Shown here: positions 11,920 to 20,822 of the stretch, in pieces
How the letters are laid out: each line of letters starts with the position of its first letter
Position numbering within the stretch: position 1 is the first letter of the stretch
Assembly (NCBI RefSeq): GCF_900580865.1
Contig: NZ_UTBZ01000001.1
Location: forward strand, 62,001 to 126,000
Length of the DNA stretch: 64,000 bases
Direction of reading: 5' to 3'
Origin: Pseudomonas viridiflava
GTDB lineage: Bacteria; Pseudomonadota; Gammaproteobacteria; Pseudomonadales; Pseudomonadaceae
Translations under genes and position numbers: made by a program
The notes under the pieces: model-generated
Told to the model about the DNA's origin: nothing
Database searches by the model: none
Seen by the model: the letters and a program-made list of their open reading frames with translations, nothing else

Positions 11920-11988
11920 CTTTCGCGAGCAGGCTCGCTCCCACAGGTACAGCGTGATCCTTGTGGGAGCGAGCTTGCTCGCGAAGAA
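11920..11988. repeat. REPIN, family B
   Basis: Two inverted family B cores are separated by about 20 bp. One arm has the variant CGAGCTTGCTCGCG. It lies between the FNT gene's upstream region and the 3' end of the thioesterase gene. Confidence 0.9.
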
Positions 11989-12001
11989 AGCACCGCCGAT
12001 G

Positions 12002-12409
12002 TTATTTGGTGACCAATTCATCTTCCTGGAACTGGTCTTTCACATATTTGATTTCGGTCCGCCCGTGCGGCGCCGGCAAACCATCCTCACCGAGGTTCAC
12101 AAAAACCATCTTCTCGACGGTGAGAATGCTCTTGCGAGTGATCTTGTTGCGCACTTCGCAAGTCAGGGTAATCGAGGTGCGGCCGAACTCGGTGGCGGTG
12201 ATGCCCAGTTCGATGATGTCGCCCTGGCGTGAGGCGCTGACGAAGTTGATTTCGGAAATGTACTTGGTCACCACGCGCTGATTGCCCAACTGCACAATGG
12301 CGTAGATCGCCGCTTCTTCGTCGATCCAGCGCAGCAGGCTGCCGCCGAACAGGGTGCCGTTGGGGTTGAGGTCTTCGGGTTTTACCCATTTGCGGGTGTG
12401 GAAATTCAT
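12002..12409 (-). CDS. Acyl-CoA thioesterase (hotdog fold, YciA-like)
   Basis: The protein has 135 residues from the ATG that follows a GGAGTG ribosome site. The hotdog core is clear: NPNGTLFGGSLLRWIDEEAAI, containing the conserved helix with the catalytic acidic residue, followed by the substrate-binding strands. Members hydrolyse acyl-CoA esters in the cytoplasm; chain-length preference cannot be told. An in-frame upstream ATG at 12511 would lengthen it by 34 residues without family similarity. It is divergent from ahcY, and the two share a 320-bp spacer. Confidence 0.9.
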   Translation of the reverse strand: MNFHTRKWVKPEDLNPNGTLFGGSLLRWIDEEAAIYAIVQLGNQRVVTKYISEINFVSASRQGDIIELGITATEFGRTSITLTCEVRNKITRKSILTVEKMVFVNLGEDGLPAPHGRTEIKYVKDQFQEDELVTK

Positions 12410-12529
12410 CTTCACTCCTGAGTGTCTTGCCGAACGATGGACGGTATCTTGGCAGACTGAGCGGTCAGGCTCCATGCGGCTTCGACTATGGTCGTCATTA
12501 ACGATCTTCATCTGGCCGACAGAAACCCT

Positions 12530-12557
12530 TTGGAAGATCAGTCTAGACGGCTATAAT
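12530..12557 (+). promoter_or_regulatory. Sigma70-type promoter of ahcY
   Basis: A perfect -10 box TATAAT lies at 12552-12557, and a -35 like TTGGAA lies at 12530-12535 with a 16-bp spacer. Transcription should start near 12563-12565, which places the dyad at 12570 and the SAH riboswitch in a leader of about 165 nt. Confidence 0.7.
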
Positions 12558-12569
12558 CGCCCCCGTTTC

Positions 12570-14139
<1,570 letters not shown>

Positions 14140-14162
14140 CAGGCGCAGACTGCTCGCTCTCC

Positions 14163-14257
14163 CTGTGGGAGCGAGCCTGCTCGCGAAGGCGTCTAAACAT
14201 TCAACATCCGTGTTGTCTGACCCGGCGCTTTCGCGAGCAGGCTAGCTCCCACACGGG
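14163..14257. repeat. REPIN, family B, between ahcY and metF
   Basis: Two inverted family B cores are about 50 bp apart; one arm carries a point change (GGCTAGCTCCC). It lies inside the ahcY-metF gap, so it could tune read-through from ahcY into metF. Confidence 0.88.
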
Positions 14258-14292
14258 ATTGCAGCGCCTCGAAGGTTCTTGTTTCCAAGGGT

Positions 14293-15144
14293 ATGACCAT
14301 GTCCCAAGACCGTCGCTACAGCTTCGAGTTCTTCCCGACCAAGACCGATGCTGGGCATGAAAAACTGCTCGCCACTGCCCGTCAGTTGGCCACTTACAAC
14401 CCTGATTTCTTTTCCTGCACCTATGGCGCTGGTGGTTCGACCCGTGATCGCACCCTCAACACCGTTCTGCAACTGGAAAGCGAAGTCAAAATCCCGGCCG
14501 CACCGCACCTGTCGTGCGTCGGCGACAGCAAGGACGATCTGCGCGGCCTGCTGAACGAGTACAAGGCTGCCGGCATCAAGCGCATCGTCGCCCTGCGTGG
14601 TGACCTGCCGTCCGGCATGGGCATGACCAGCGGCGAGCTGCGTCACGCCAATGAACTGGTTGAATTCATTCGTGAAGAAACCGGCGATCATTTCCACATC
14701 GAAGTTGCCGCTTACCCGGAGATGCATCCACAAGCACGCAACTACGAAGACGATCTGGCCAACTTCGTGCGCAAGGCCCGTGCCGGCGCCGACAGCGCAA
14801 TCACCCAGTACTTCTTCAACGCCGACAGCTACTTCTATTTCGTCGACCGTTTGCAGGCGCAGGGTGTCGATCTGCCAATCGTTCCGGGGATCATGCCGAT
14901 CACCAACTACAGCAAACTCGCGCGCTTCTCCGATGCCTGCGGTGCGGAAATCCCGCGCTGGATCCGCAAGCAACTGGAAGCCTACGGCGATGACACACAT
15001 AGCATTCAGCGCTTTGGTGAGCAAGTCGTCAGCGAGATGTGCGAGCGTCTGTTGCAGGGCGGCGCACCGGGGCTGCATTTTTATTCCATGAACCAGGCCG
15101 AGCCTAGTCTGGCGATCTGGAATAACCTGAAGTTGCCGCGTTAA
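14293..15144 (+). CDS. metF: 5,10-methylenetetrahydrofolate reductase
   Basis: MetF uses FAD and NADH to reduce methylenetetrahydrofolate to methyltetrahydrofolate, the methyl donor for methionine synthesis. The 283-residue TIM barrel has the N-terminal SFEFFPTK, with the catalytic glutamate. It also has GAGGSTRDRT (folate/FAD region), ALRGDLP, and the FNADSYFYF and PGIMPITNY segments. A second possible start, ATG at 14299, would drop only two residues. The gene follows ahcY on the same strand. Confidence 0.97.
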   Translation: MTMSQDRRYSFEFFPTKTDAGHEKLLATARQLATYNPDFFSCTYGAGGSTRDRTLNTVLQLESEVKIPAAPHLSCVGDSKDDLRGLLNEYKAAGIKRIVALRGDLPSGMGMTSGELRHANELVEFIREETGDHFHIEVAAYPEMHPQARNYEDDLANFVRKARAGADSAITQYFFNADSYFYFVDRLQAQGVDLPIVPGIMPITNYSKLARFSDACGAEIPRWIRKQLEAYGDDTHSIQRFGEQVVSEMCERLLQGGAPGLHFYSMNQAEPSLAIWNNLKLPR

Positions 15145-15155
15145 GCGTTAGAAAC

Positions 15156-15192
15156 AAGATCAAAAGATCGCAGCCTTCGGCAGCTCCTACAG
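15156..15192. repeat. Half REP, family A
   Basis: A single family A core (AAAAGATCGCAGCCTTCGGC onward) has no complete inverted partner; only a weak remnant, CGGCGCTGCG, follows. It lies 11 bp after metF. Confidence 0.75.
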
Positions 15193-15291
15193 GGGTTGTC
15201 GGCGCTGCGTTTTTTTGCGTTTGAATCCCCGAATTAGAGCTTGTGCAGGCACTTTCTGGCTCTTTCGCGTTTCTCGTCGTAATCTCAAGCC

Positions 15292-16104
15292 ATGCCTTTG
15301 ATCACGCAGTTATTCGCCGTGCTGGTTTTTGCTTGCCTGAGCTTCGCCGCTCGAGGCGAGAAGTTGCGTATTGTCACCGAGCCGTGGGCGCCTTACGTCT
15401 ATGAAGAGAACGGTAAGAACCTCGGACTGGATTACGAAACCACGGCCATCGTCTTCAAACGGCTGGGCATAGAAGTCGAATGGCAATTCCTGCCGTGGAA
15501 GCGTTGCCTGTCGATGCTTGAAACCGGCCTTGCCGATGGCGCGCTGGATATCTTCCATAGCGATGAGCGCGACGCCACCCTGCTCTACCCGAGCGAGCCG
15601 CTGTCGGACGTCGAATTCGTGATGTTTTACGCCAACGACCGGCCGCACCCGTTCAGCAAACTCGAAGAACTCAAAGGCCTGACCATCGGCACCTCGCCGG
15701 GTTATCTCTATAGCCCAGACTTCAGCGAATCAACATTGTTTACCCGTGAACCGGCCCCGACCCACGAAGCCAACTTCGGCAAACTGGTGCGCGGTCGCAT
15801 TGACTTGCTGATCACCGATCGCCGCGTCGGCCAGCATTTGCTCGATGAACTGGACATCCGCAATCAGATCACTGAAAACCCCACGGTCATTAGCCGCCAA
15901 AGCCAGTTTTTGGCGGTTCGGCGCAATGCCGGCATGGATTTACTGGTGCAGCGTTTCGGTGCCGAGCTCAAGCGTTTCAAGCGCGAACCGGCCTACGCCG
16001 AACTGAGCGCGCGCTATGGCGCGGCCCCGTCCGATGTCGCGCCGCTGGGCAATGCCACGGCCAGCGGCAAAACCGTTGAGCAGCAGGAAAGCAGCGCGCA
16101 GTGA
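15292..16104 (+). CDS. Periplasmic solute-binding protein (amino-acid type, SBP family 3)
   Basis: The 270-residue protein has a signal peptide (residues 1-22, ending FAARG). Its mature domain begins KLRIVTEPWAPYVYEENGKNLGLDYE, as in family 3 binding proteins, and carries the conserved FLPWKRCLSMLETG segment. No permease or ATPase gene lies beside it, so it is an orphan receptor or serves a transporter elsewhere. Ligand residues cannot be assigned with confidence. The C-terminal 20 residues are low-complexity (Ala, Ser, Gln). It stands alone before the rhlE promoter. Confidence 0.87.
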   Translation: MPLITQLFAVLVFACLSFAARGEKLRIVTEPWAPYVYEENGKNLGLDYETTAIVFKRLGIEVEWQFLPWKRCLSMLETGLADGALDIFHSDERDATLLYPSEPLSDVEFVMFYANDRPHPFSKLEELKGLTIGTSPGYLYSPDFSESTLFTREPAPTHEANFGKLVRGRIDLLITDRRVGQHLLDELDIRNQITENPTVISRQSQFLAVRRNAGMDLLVQRFGAELKRFKREPAYAELSARYGAAPSDVAPLGNATASGKTVEQQESSAQ

Positions 16105-16113
16105 TTGCTCTGT

Positions 16114-16326
16114 TATACTCCGGCGTTCCCGCCAGGCTCACGCCCGGACGCCCGGAACCGTAACAGGCCTCTCGACCCGCTACAGCGCAGCTTTGCAGCC
16201 CGCGCGAGCGCTCCAGACGTGCCTTCGGAACCGCAGCTGGACCGGACGGGATTGCGTCCTCTTAAACGTGATTCGCGCCAGGCAAGACTCCCATTGGGCC
16301 AAGCCCTAACTAAAACAGGATTACTC
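16114..16326 (+). promoter_or_regulatory. rhlE promoter and long 5' leader
   Basis: A -10-like TATACT lies at 16114-16119 at the end of the upstream gene, and about 200 bp follow before the rhlE ATG. No full-length ORF is convincing in it. A leader this long is common for cold-induced RNA helicase genes and may fold to control translation; this is inference. Confidence 0.45.
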
Positions 16327-18213
16327 ATGTCCTTTGCTTCCCTCGGTCTCTCCGAGGCTTTAGTCCGCGCCATCGAAGATGCGGGCTATACCGAGCCTAC
16401 TCCGGTGCAACAGCGGGCCATTCCCGCCGTGTTGCAAGGTCGCGACCTGATGGTTGCGGCACAGACAGGTACCGGTAAAACCGGCGGTTTCGCCCTTCCG
16501 ATCCTGGAGCGGTTGTTCCCCAACGGTCACCCGGACAAATCCCAGCGTCATGGCCCGCGCCAACCGCGCGTACTGGTCCTGACCCCGACCCGCGAACTCG
16601 CGGCCCAGGTACACGAGAGCTTCAAGATCTACGCCCGTGACCTGAAATTCGTCAGCGCCTGCATCTTCGGCGGCGTCGGCATGAACCCACAGGTTCAGGC
16701 CATGTCCCGTGGTGTCGACGTGCTCGTTGCGTGCCCGGGTCGTTTGCTCGACCTCTGCGGCCAGGGCAGCGTTGACCTGTCCCACGTGGAAATTCTCGTC
16801 CTCGACGAAGCCGACCGCATGCTCGACATGGGTTTTGTGCATGACGTGAAGAAAGTCCTCGCACGCCTGCCGTCCAAGCGTCAGAACCTGCTGTTCTCGG
16901 CGACCTTCTCCAAAGACATCACCGACCTCGCCGGCAAGCTGCTGCACAACCCGGAACGCATCGAAGTGACGCCGCCGAACACCACGGTCGAGCGCATCGA
17001 ACAACGCGTATTCCGTCTGCCGGCCAGCCACAAACGTGCGCTGCTGGCGCACCTGATCACCGCCGGCGCATGGGAACAGGTACTGGTCTTCACCCGTACC
17101 AAGCACGGCGCCAACCGTCTGGCCGAGTACCTGGACAAGCACGGCCTGCCGGCTGTGGCGATCCACGGCAACAAGAGCCAGAACGCGCGCACCAAAGCGC
17201 TGGCCGACTTCAAGGCCAACCAGGTGCGCATCCTGGTGGCTACCGACATCGCCGCGCGCGGTCTGGACATCGATCAGTTGCCACACGTGGTCAACTTCGA
17301 ACTGCCGAACGTCGATGAAGACTACGTGCACCGTATCGGCCGTACGGGCCGTGCCGGTCGTTCGGGCGAGGCGATTTCGCTGGTCGCGCCGGACGAAGAA
17401 AAACTGCTGAAAAGCATCGAACGCATGACCAAGCAGAAAATCGCCGACGGCGACCTGATGGGCTTCGATTCGAGCACCATTGAAGCCGAGAAACCGGAAG
17501 TGCGTGAGCGTCCGGACGTGCGCAACCCGCGCAATCCACGTGGCCCACGCGGCGACGGCCCGAATGGTGGCGGCGGTGGTGGCGGTCGTAAAGACAAAGG
17601 CAAAGACAAGGGCAAGGAAAAACCGGCCGGTGAACGTGGCGAGCGCCCTGCCCGTCAGCAAAAACCGCGCGAAGGCACTCCGAGCCGTGAACAGCGTCCG
17701 AGCCAACCGCCACGTGCGGCAGCTGATCGCGCACCGGACGAGTTCCTCGACGACGATGTGGATAACTTCGGCAACCGCGTTGACTACGTGCCCAAGCCTG
17801 CCCCGGCTGGCGGTCGCGGCCGTCGTCCAGGCGCACCGGCTCAAGGTGCTGGCGCAGGTTCGGGCGCACCACGCGGCGGTCAGTCGCAGGGTCGTCAGAA
17901 CGGTCCGCGCAACAGCAACGGCTCGAGCACCGGCACCCCGCCAGCCAAACGCAGCGGCGGCCCGCGCAACGGCGCACCGCGTGATGGTCAGTCGGGTCGT
18001 CGCGACGATTCCGCTTCGTCCTCGCGCAACCGCCGTCCGGCCCGTGACGATCAGCCACGCAGCGAGCCAGCCGTGCAGAACCCGCGCAGCAACGGCCCGA
18101 AGATCATGCACAAGGAATCGAAAGCCGACCGCTTCCCGACGCCTGAGCAGCTCGATCAACTGCCAAGCCGCCCGCGTGGCGAGAAACCAGCCTTGCTGAC
18201 CCGCAATCGCTGA
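16327..18213 (+). CDS. rhlE: DEAD-box ATP-dependent RNA helicase, RhlE type
   Basis: The 628-residue protein has the full DEAD-box set: the Q motif region, AQTGTGKT (motif I), PTRELAAQ (Ia), DEAD (II, in [13 protein letters not shown]), SAT (III), [12 protein letters not shown] (V) and [11 protein letters not shown] (VI). About 220 residues of basic, Gly/Pro/Arg-rich low-complexity tail follow the helicase core and probably bind RNA. It is a cytoplasmic RNA-unwinding enzyme, likely in RNA decay, ribosome assembly or cold response. AGGA precedes the chosen ATG at 16327. The open frame extends 74 codons upstream, but that stretch is the untranslated leader. Confidence 0.95.
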   Translation: MSFASLGLSEALVRAIEDAGYTEPTPVQQRAIPAVLQGRDLMVAAQTGTGKTGGFALPILERLFPNGHPDKSQRHGPRQPRVLVLTPTRELAAQVHESFKIYARDLKFVSACIFGGVGMNPQVQAMSRGVDVLVACPGRLLDLCGQGSVDLSHVEILVLDEADRMLDMGFVHDVKKVLARLPSKRQNLLFSATFSKDITDLAGKLLHNPERIEVTPPNTTVERIEQRVFRLPASHKRALLAHLITAGAWEQVLVFTRTKHGANRLAEYLDKHGLPAVAIHGNKSQNARTKALADFKANQVRILVATDIAARGLDIDQLPHVVNFELPNVDEDYVHRIGRTGRAGRSGEAISLVAPDEEKLLKSIERMTKQKIADGDLMGFDSSTIEAEKPEVRERPDVRNPRNPRGPRGDGPNGGGGGGGRKDKGKDKGKEKPAGERGERPARQQKPREGTPSREQRPSQPPRAAADRAPDEFLDDDVDNFGNRVDYVPKPAPAGGRGRRPGAPAQGAGAGSGAPRGGQSQGRQNGPRNSNGSSTGTPPAKRSGGPRNGAPRDGQSGRRDDSASSSRNRRPARDDQPRSEPAVQNPRSNGPKIMHKESKADRFPTPEQLDQLPSRPRGEKPALLTRNR

Positions 18214-18228
18214 TTTGACGCTGCAATG

Positions 18229-18266
18229 AAAAATGCCCCGCCTCGCAAGAGCCGGGGCATTTTTTA
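18229..18266 (+). terminator. Intrinsic terminator after rhlE
   Basis: An ATGCCCCG stem pairs with CGGGGCAT, framed by A and T runs (AAAA before, TTTTTT after). It lies about 15 bp after the rhlE stop codon. Confidence 0.9.
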
Positions 18267-18300
18267 TGGCGCCACAAATACCCCTGAATCACCGCATATC

Positions 18301-18400
18301 CCCTGTGGGAGCGAGCCTGCTCGCGAAAGCGGTCATTCAGCCAACATCAATGCTGACTGCCCCGTCACCTTCGCGAGCAGGCTCGCTCCCACAGGGAAGT
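18301..18400. repeat. REPIN, family B
   Basis: Two inverted family B cores with CCCTGTGGGAGCGAGCCTGC at the left end and its complement at the right are separated by about 45 bp, between the rhlE and yceI terminators. Confidence 0.92.
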
Positions 18401-18416
18401 GTGTGTCGTAGACAAT

Positions 18417-18453
18417 AAAAAACGCCCTCGGCCTTTCAACCGGGGGCGTTTTT
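18417..18453 (-). terminator. Intrinsic terminator of yceI (works in both directions)
   Basis: An 11-bp stem with one wobble (AACGCCCTCGG against CCGGGGGCGTT) is flanked by A6 on one side and T5 on the other. It therefore reads as a terminator on either strand. It is 18 bp past the yceI stop on the minus strand. Confidence 0.88.
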
Positions 18454-18470
18454 ATGTGGCAGGGCGAAAG

Positions 18471-19046
18471 TTACTTAACTTTCACGCCTTCCAGCGAGAT
18501 GTCCAGATCCGCAGTCTGCGAGGTAGGACCTGGGCCCTTGATCCCGAAATCGTTCAGGTTGAGGGTGGTCTTGGCGTTGAAGCCAGCACGCTCGCCGCCC
18601 CATGGATCCTTGCCTTCGCCATTGAACGTGGCCTTGAAGGTCACAGGCTTGGTCACACCGTGCAGGGTCAGGTCGCCAGTCACGTCAGCAGTCTTTTCGC
18701 CGGTCGACTTAACAGCGGTGGAGACGAACTTGGCATCAGCAAACTTGCCCACGTCCAGGAAGTCTTTGCTGGCGATGTGCTTGTCACGTTCAGCGTGGTT
18801 CGACCACAGGCTGGCGGTTTTCACGTCGACAGCGATCTTGCTGGCTTCAGGCTTGGCCGAATCCCACGAGAAAGTACCGTCGAAATCTTTGAAAGTACCG
18901 TGGATGAAGCTGTAACCCAGGTGGCTGATTTTCCAGTCAACGAAGGCGTGCTGACCTTCCTTGTCGATTTTGTAGTCCGCTGCCATGGCCTGGGCCGAGA
19001 GCAGGGCAGAACCGATTGCCAGAGCGGCCAGAGTCTTTTTCAACAT
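18471..19046 (-). CDS. YceI-family periplasmic protein
   Basis: The 191-residue protein has a clean signal peptide ([22 protein letters not shown]). It also has the YceI lipocalin-like beta-barrel pattern, seen in [31 protein letters not shown] and [15 protein letters not shown]. YceI barrels bind isoprenoid-like ligands; the P. aeruginosa protein at the equivalent place has been described as the small protease PasP, a role that cannot be read from sequence here. It follows the cytochrome b561 gene by 31 bp on the same strand, an arrangement (yceJ-yceI) seen widely. Confidence 0.93.
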   Translation of the reverse strand: MLKKTLAALAIGSALLSAQAMAADYKIDKEGQHAFVDWKISHLGYSFIHGTFKDFDGTFSWDSAKPEASKIAVDVKTASLWSNHAERDKHIASKDFLDVGKFADAKFVSTAVKSTGEKTADVTGDLTLHGVTKPVTFKATFNGEGKDPWGGERAGFNAKTTLNLNDFGIKGPGPTSQTADLDISLEGVKVK

Positions 19047-19077
19047 GCTTTCTTTTCCTTTGAGTCGAGGTTGAATT

Positions 19078-19629
19078 TCAGGCTTTGCGACCGAGCATTC
19101 GTGTCAGGGTCGCATCACGATCGATAAAGTGGTGCTTCAATGCTGCCAACGCATGGAGGCCGGAAAAAATTACCAGTGCCCACGCCAGCCAGAGATGAAT
19201 CACCCCAGCGGTATCTGCCTGATCCGGTAGCCCGGAAACCAGTGCAGGAACTTCAAACAGGCCAAACACCGGGATCCCGACACCGTCTGCGGTGGAAATC
19301 AGGTAACCGGCAAGCATCACAGCGAACAACGCCAGATACAGAAACCCGTGGCCGAATTTAGCGCCGATACGGGTCATGCGGCTGTAGCTTTGCAGCGTCG
19401 GCGGCGGTGGGCTGATAAAGCGCCACAGCACCCGCAACACCATCAGACCCAACAGCACCAGACCGATACTCTTGTGCAGATCCGGCGCCTCTTTGCGCCA
19501 GCTGCTGTAGTAATCCAGCCCGACCATCCACAGGCCCAGCGCGAACAGTCCGAAGACCACCAGCGCCACGCCCCAGTGCATGAAGATGCTGACCCAACCA
19601 TAGCGCGAAGAAGAGTTACGTAGCTGCAT
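19078..19629 (-). CDS. Cytochrome b561 (YceJ-like)
   Basis: The 183-residue protein has four transmembrane helices. Histidines that would ligate two b hemes are present in [19 protein letters not shown], in [21 protein letters not shown], in the third helix region and in [24 protein letters not shown]. This is the bacterial cytochrome b561 pattern, an inner-membrane quinol-linked electron carrier. The start at ATG 19629 is chosen because the family begins close to the first helix. It is upstream of and probably co-transcribed with yceI. Confidence 0.9.
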   Translation of the reverse strand: MQLRNSSSRYGWVSIFMHWGVALVVFGLFALGLWMVGLDYYSSWRKEAPDLHKSIGLVLLGLMVLRVLWRFISPPPPTLQSYSRMTRIGAKFGHGFLYLALFAVMLAGYLISTADGVGIPVFGLFEVPALVSGLPDQADTAGVIHLWLAWALVIFSGLHALAALKHHFIDRDATLTRMLGRKA

Positions 19630-19951
19630 TGCCCAAATCCTGTGAGAACTGCGAACCAAGACTAGCGAGTTATCTATCGAATTAAAGCGGAAAATTTTGC
19701 TTTGAAATATCGAGAAATACGATCAAGAGTCTGGAAGTGGCGTGTTAAGGAAAGATTAAAGGCGATTTTGCCGCGCAGCGCTCGGGCCAACCTGCTCGTT
19801 TCTCGCTGGCAATCCGACGCTCCCCGGAGCAGGTGGCGATCACAGGAAGGTCGTCGCTAGAGAAATTCTCAATCGATAACTATGTATCGCTGGTTGTACG
19901 TCTGCACCTGCTCAAATGATGACTCAATCATTCTTTGAAAAGGTGAACAAC
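19630..19951. other. Gene-free spacer, 322 bp
   Basis: No convincing gene, REP or terminator is seen here. The part next to the cytochrome b561 start is AT-rich (AAAGCGGAAAATTTTGCTTT can fold weakly). The spacer must hold the promoters of both divergent genes. I cannot place boxes with confidence. Confidence 0.5.
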
Positions 19952-20449
19952 ATGGCTCTTCGTTACACCCCCTTTCAAGCAAGTGGCACTTCCGAGTTAC
20001 CGCCCAACCAAACCTTGACACCAGGCCAATATCTGCAATCCGAGAACGGCCAATTTCGCCTTATATTGCAGGCCGATGGAAATCTGCTGATCAAAGAAGG
20101 TGAAGCGGTAGTGTGGACTGCCGATAACCATCAGCCTTACAGTCTAACTTTGCATCCAAAAAAGATGCGTGAGCCACTGCAGTTTGTCATCAGCAATAAC
20201 GGCTTTCTATACGACCCTTCCCGACGGCGCCTGTGGATTGCTGAAAGCACTCACAGCCTCGACAAATCGCTGTGGCACAACACCTACATGACGATGCAGG
20301 ACGATGGGAATCTGGTCATCTACGATCAGCGCACCGGGAATCTGCGCTGGGCTCGCTTTGGATTTGTGCCCGGACGAATTCGAAAACCCAAGCAACGATG
20401 GCTCAGAAAGTTGCCGAACGGCACGGAGTTCTTCAAATGGGACTTTTAA
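19952..20449 (+). CDS. Bulb-type (monocot mannose-binding) lectin-like protein
   Basis: The 165-residue protein has two recognizable B-lectin sugar-site motifs. One is perfect, Q-D-D-G-N-L-V-I-Y (Gln116 to Tyr124, the QxDxNxVxY pattern); one is degenerate, Q-A-D-G-N-L-L-I-K (from Gln40). A third site, near 79-87, has decayed. LPPNQTLTPGQYLQSENGQF is a typical start of such a domain. There is no signal peptide, as in lectin-like bacteriocins (LlpA/putidacin), but those have two domains and about 270 residues. The C-terminus is basic. AAGGTG lies 6 nt before ATG 19952, so this start is preferred to ATG 19916. Base composition is visibly lower in GC than that of its neighbours, which suggests transfer. 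A bacteriocin role is inference. Confidence 0.8.
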   Translation: MALRYTPFQASGTSELPPNQTLTPGQYLQSENGQFRLILQADGNLLIKEGEAVVWTADNHQPYSLTLHPKKMREPLQFVISNNGFLYDPSRRRLWIAESTHSLDKSLWHNTYMTMQDDGNLVIYDQRTGNLRWARFGFVPGRIRKPKQRWLRKLPNGTEFFKWDF

Positions 20450-20472
20450 CAAGTCTGAGTTATTTTGATTGA

Positions 20473-20631
20473 TTAGTTAGTGAAAACCGCCGGCGGTTGC
20501 AAACAATCCGCACTGTACGGATCTATCTTGCATTGATGGGCAAGTTCAGCACCATAACCTCCGGGAAAGAAACGCCCATTGGCACAACCGGAAAGTATCG
20601 TTAACAGAAATATTGCCATTAGCCTTTTCAT
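20473..20631 (-). CDS. Small putative lipoprotein, 52 aa
   Basis: The chosen ATG follows a GGAGG site at 6 nt. The product begins MKRLMAIFLLTILSGC, a lipoprotein signal with lipobox LSGC (Cys15), and leaves a mature part of about 38 residues with two more cysteines (HQCKID and ADCLQPP). I do not recognise a family. It converges with the lectin-like gene, with only 23 bp between the two stops. It could be a companion (for example an immunity or surface protein), but nothing in the sequence proves that. A longer reading from 20745 lacks a signal at its start. Confidence 0.6.
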   Translation of the reverse strand: MKRLMAIFLLTILSGCANGRFFPGGYGAELAHQCKIDPYSADCLQPPAVFTN

Positions 20632-20775
20632 CGAGCGCCTCCAGTTTTTTTCAAGCATAAAGTTGGAGCTCTGGCACCCGCTATCATTTCGTTCCGATTG
20701 TTTTGTGGGAAGTCTCCTGCGCGAAGGTAAGCCTTGAGACTGCACCGGGAAGGATCGAAGTGCGCGCTTCCGGCA

Positions 20776-20810
20776 AAAAAAAACGCGGCCCGTATGGCCG
20801 CGTTTTTTAT
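20776..20810 (-). terminator. Intrinsic terminator of the amine oxidase gene (bidirectional)
   Basis: A perfect 10-bp stem (AAACGCGGCC with GGCCGCGTTT, loop CGTAT) is flanked by an A tract and a T tract. It lies 13 bp past the stop of the minus-strand amine oxidase gene. Confidence 0.9.
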
Positions 20811-20822
20811 TGAAGCAAAGGC

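Noticed and set aside
16105..16326. 74-codon N-terminal extension of rhlE
   Set aside because: It is not part of the helicase family and starts before the likely transcription start; a good ribosome site stands before ATG 16327.
16360..18159. Long open frame of 599 codons antisense to rhlE
   Set aside because: It is the GC-rich complement of a strongly conserved helicase, has no family motif or ribosome site, and arises from codon bias.
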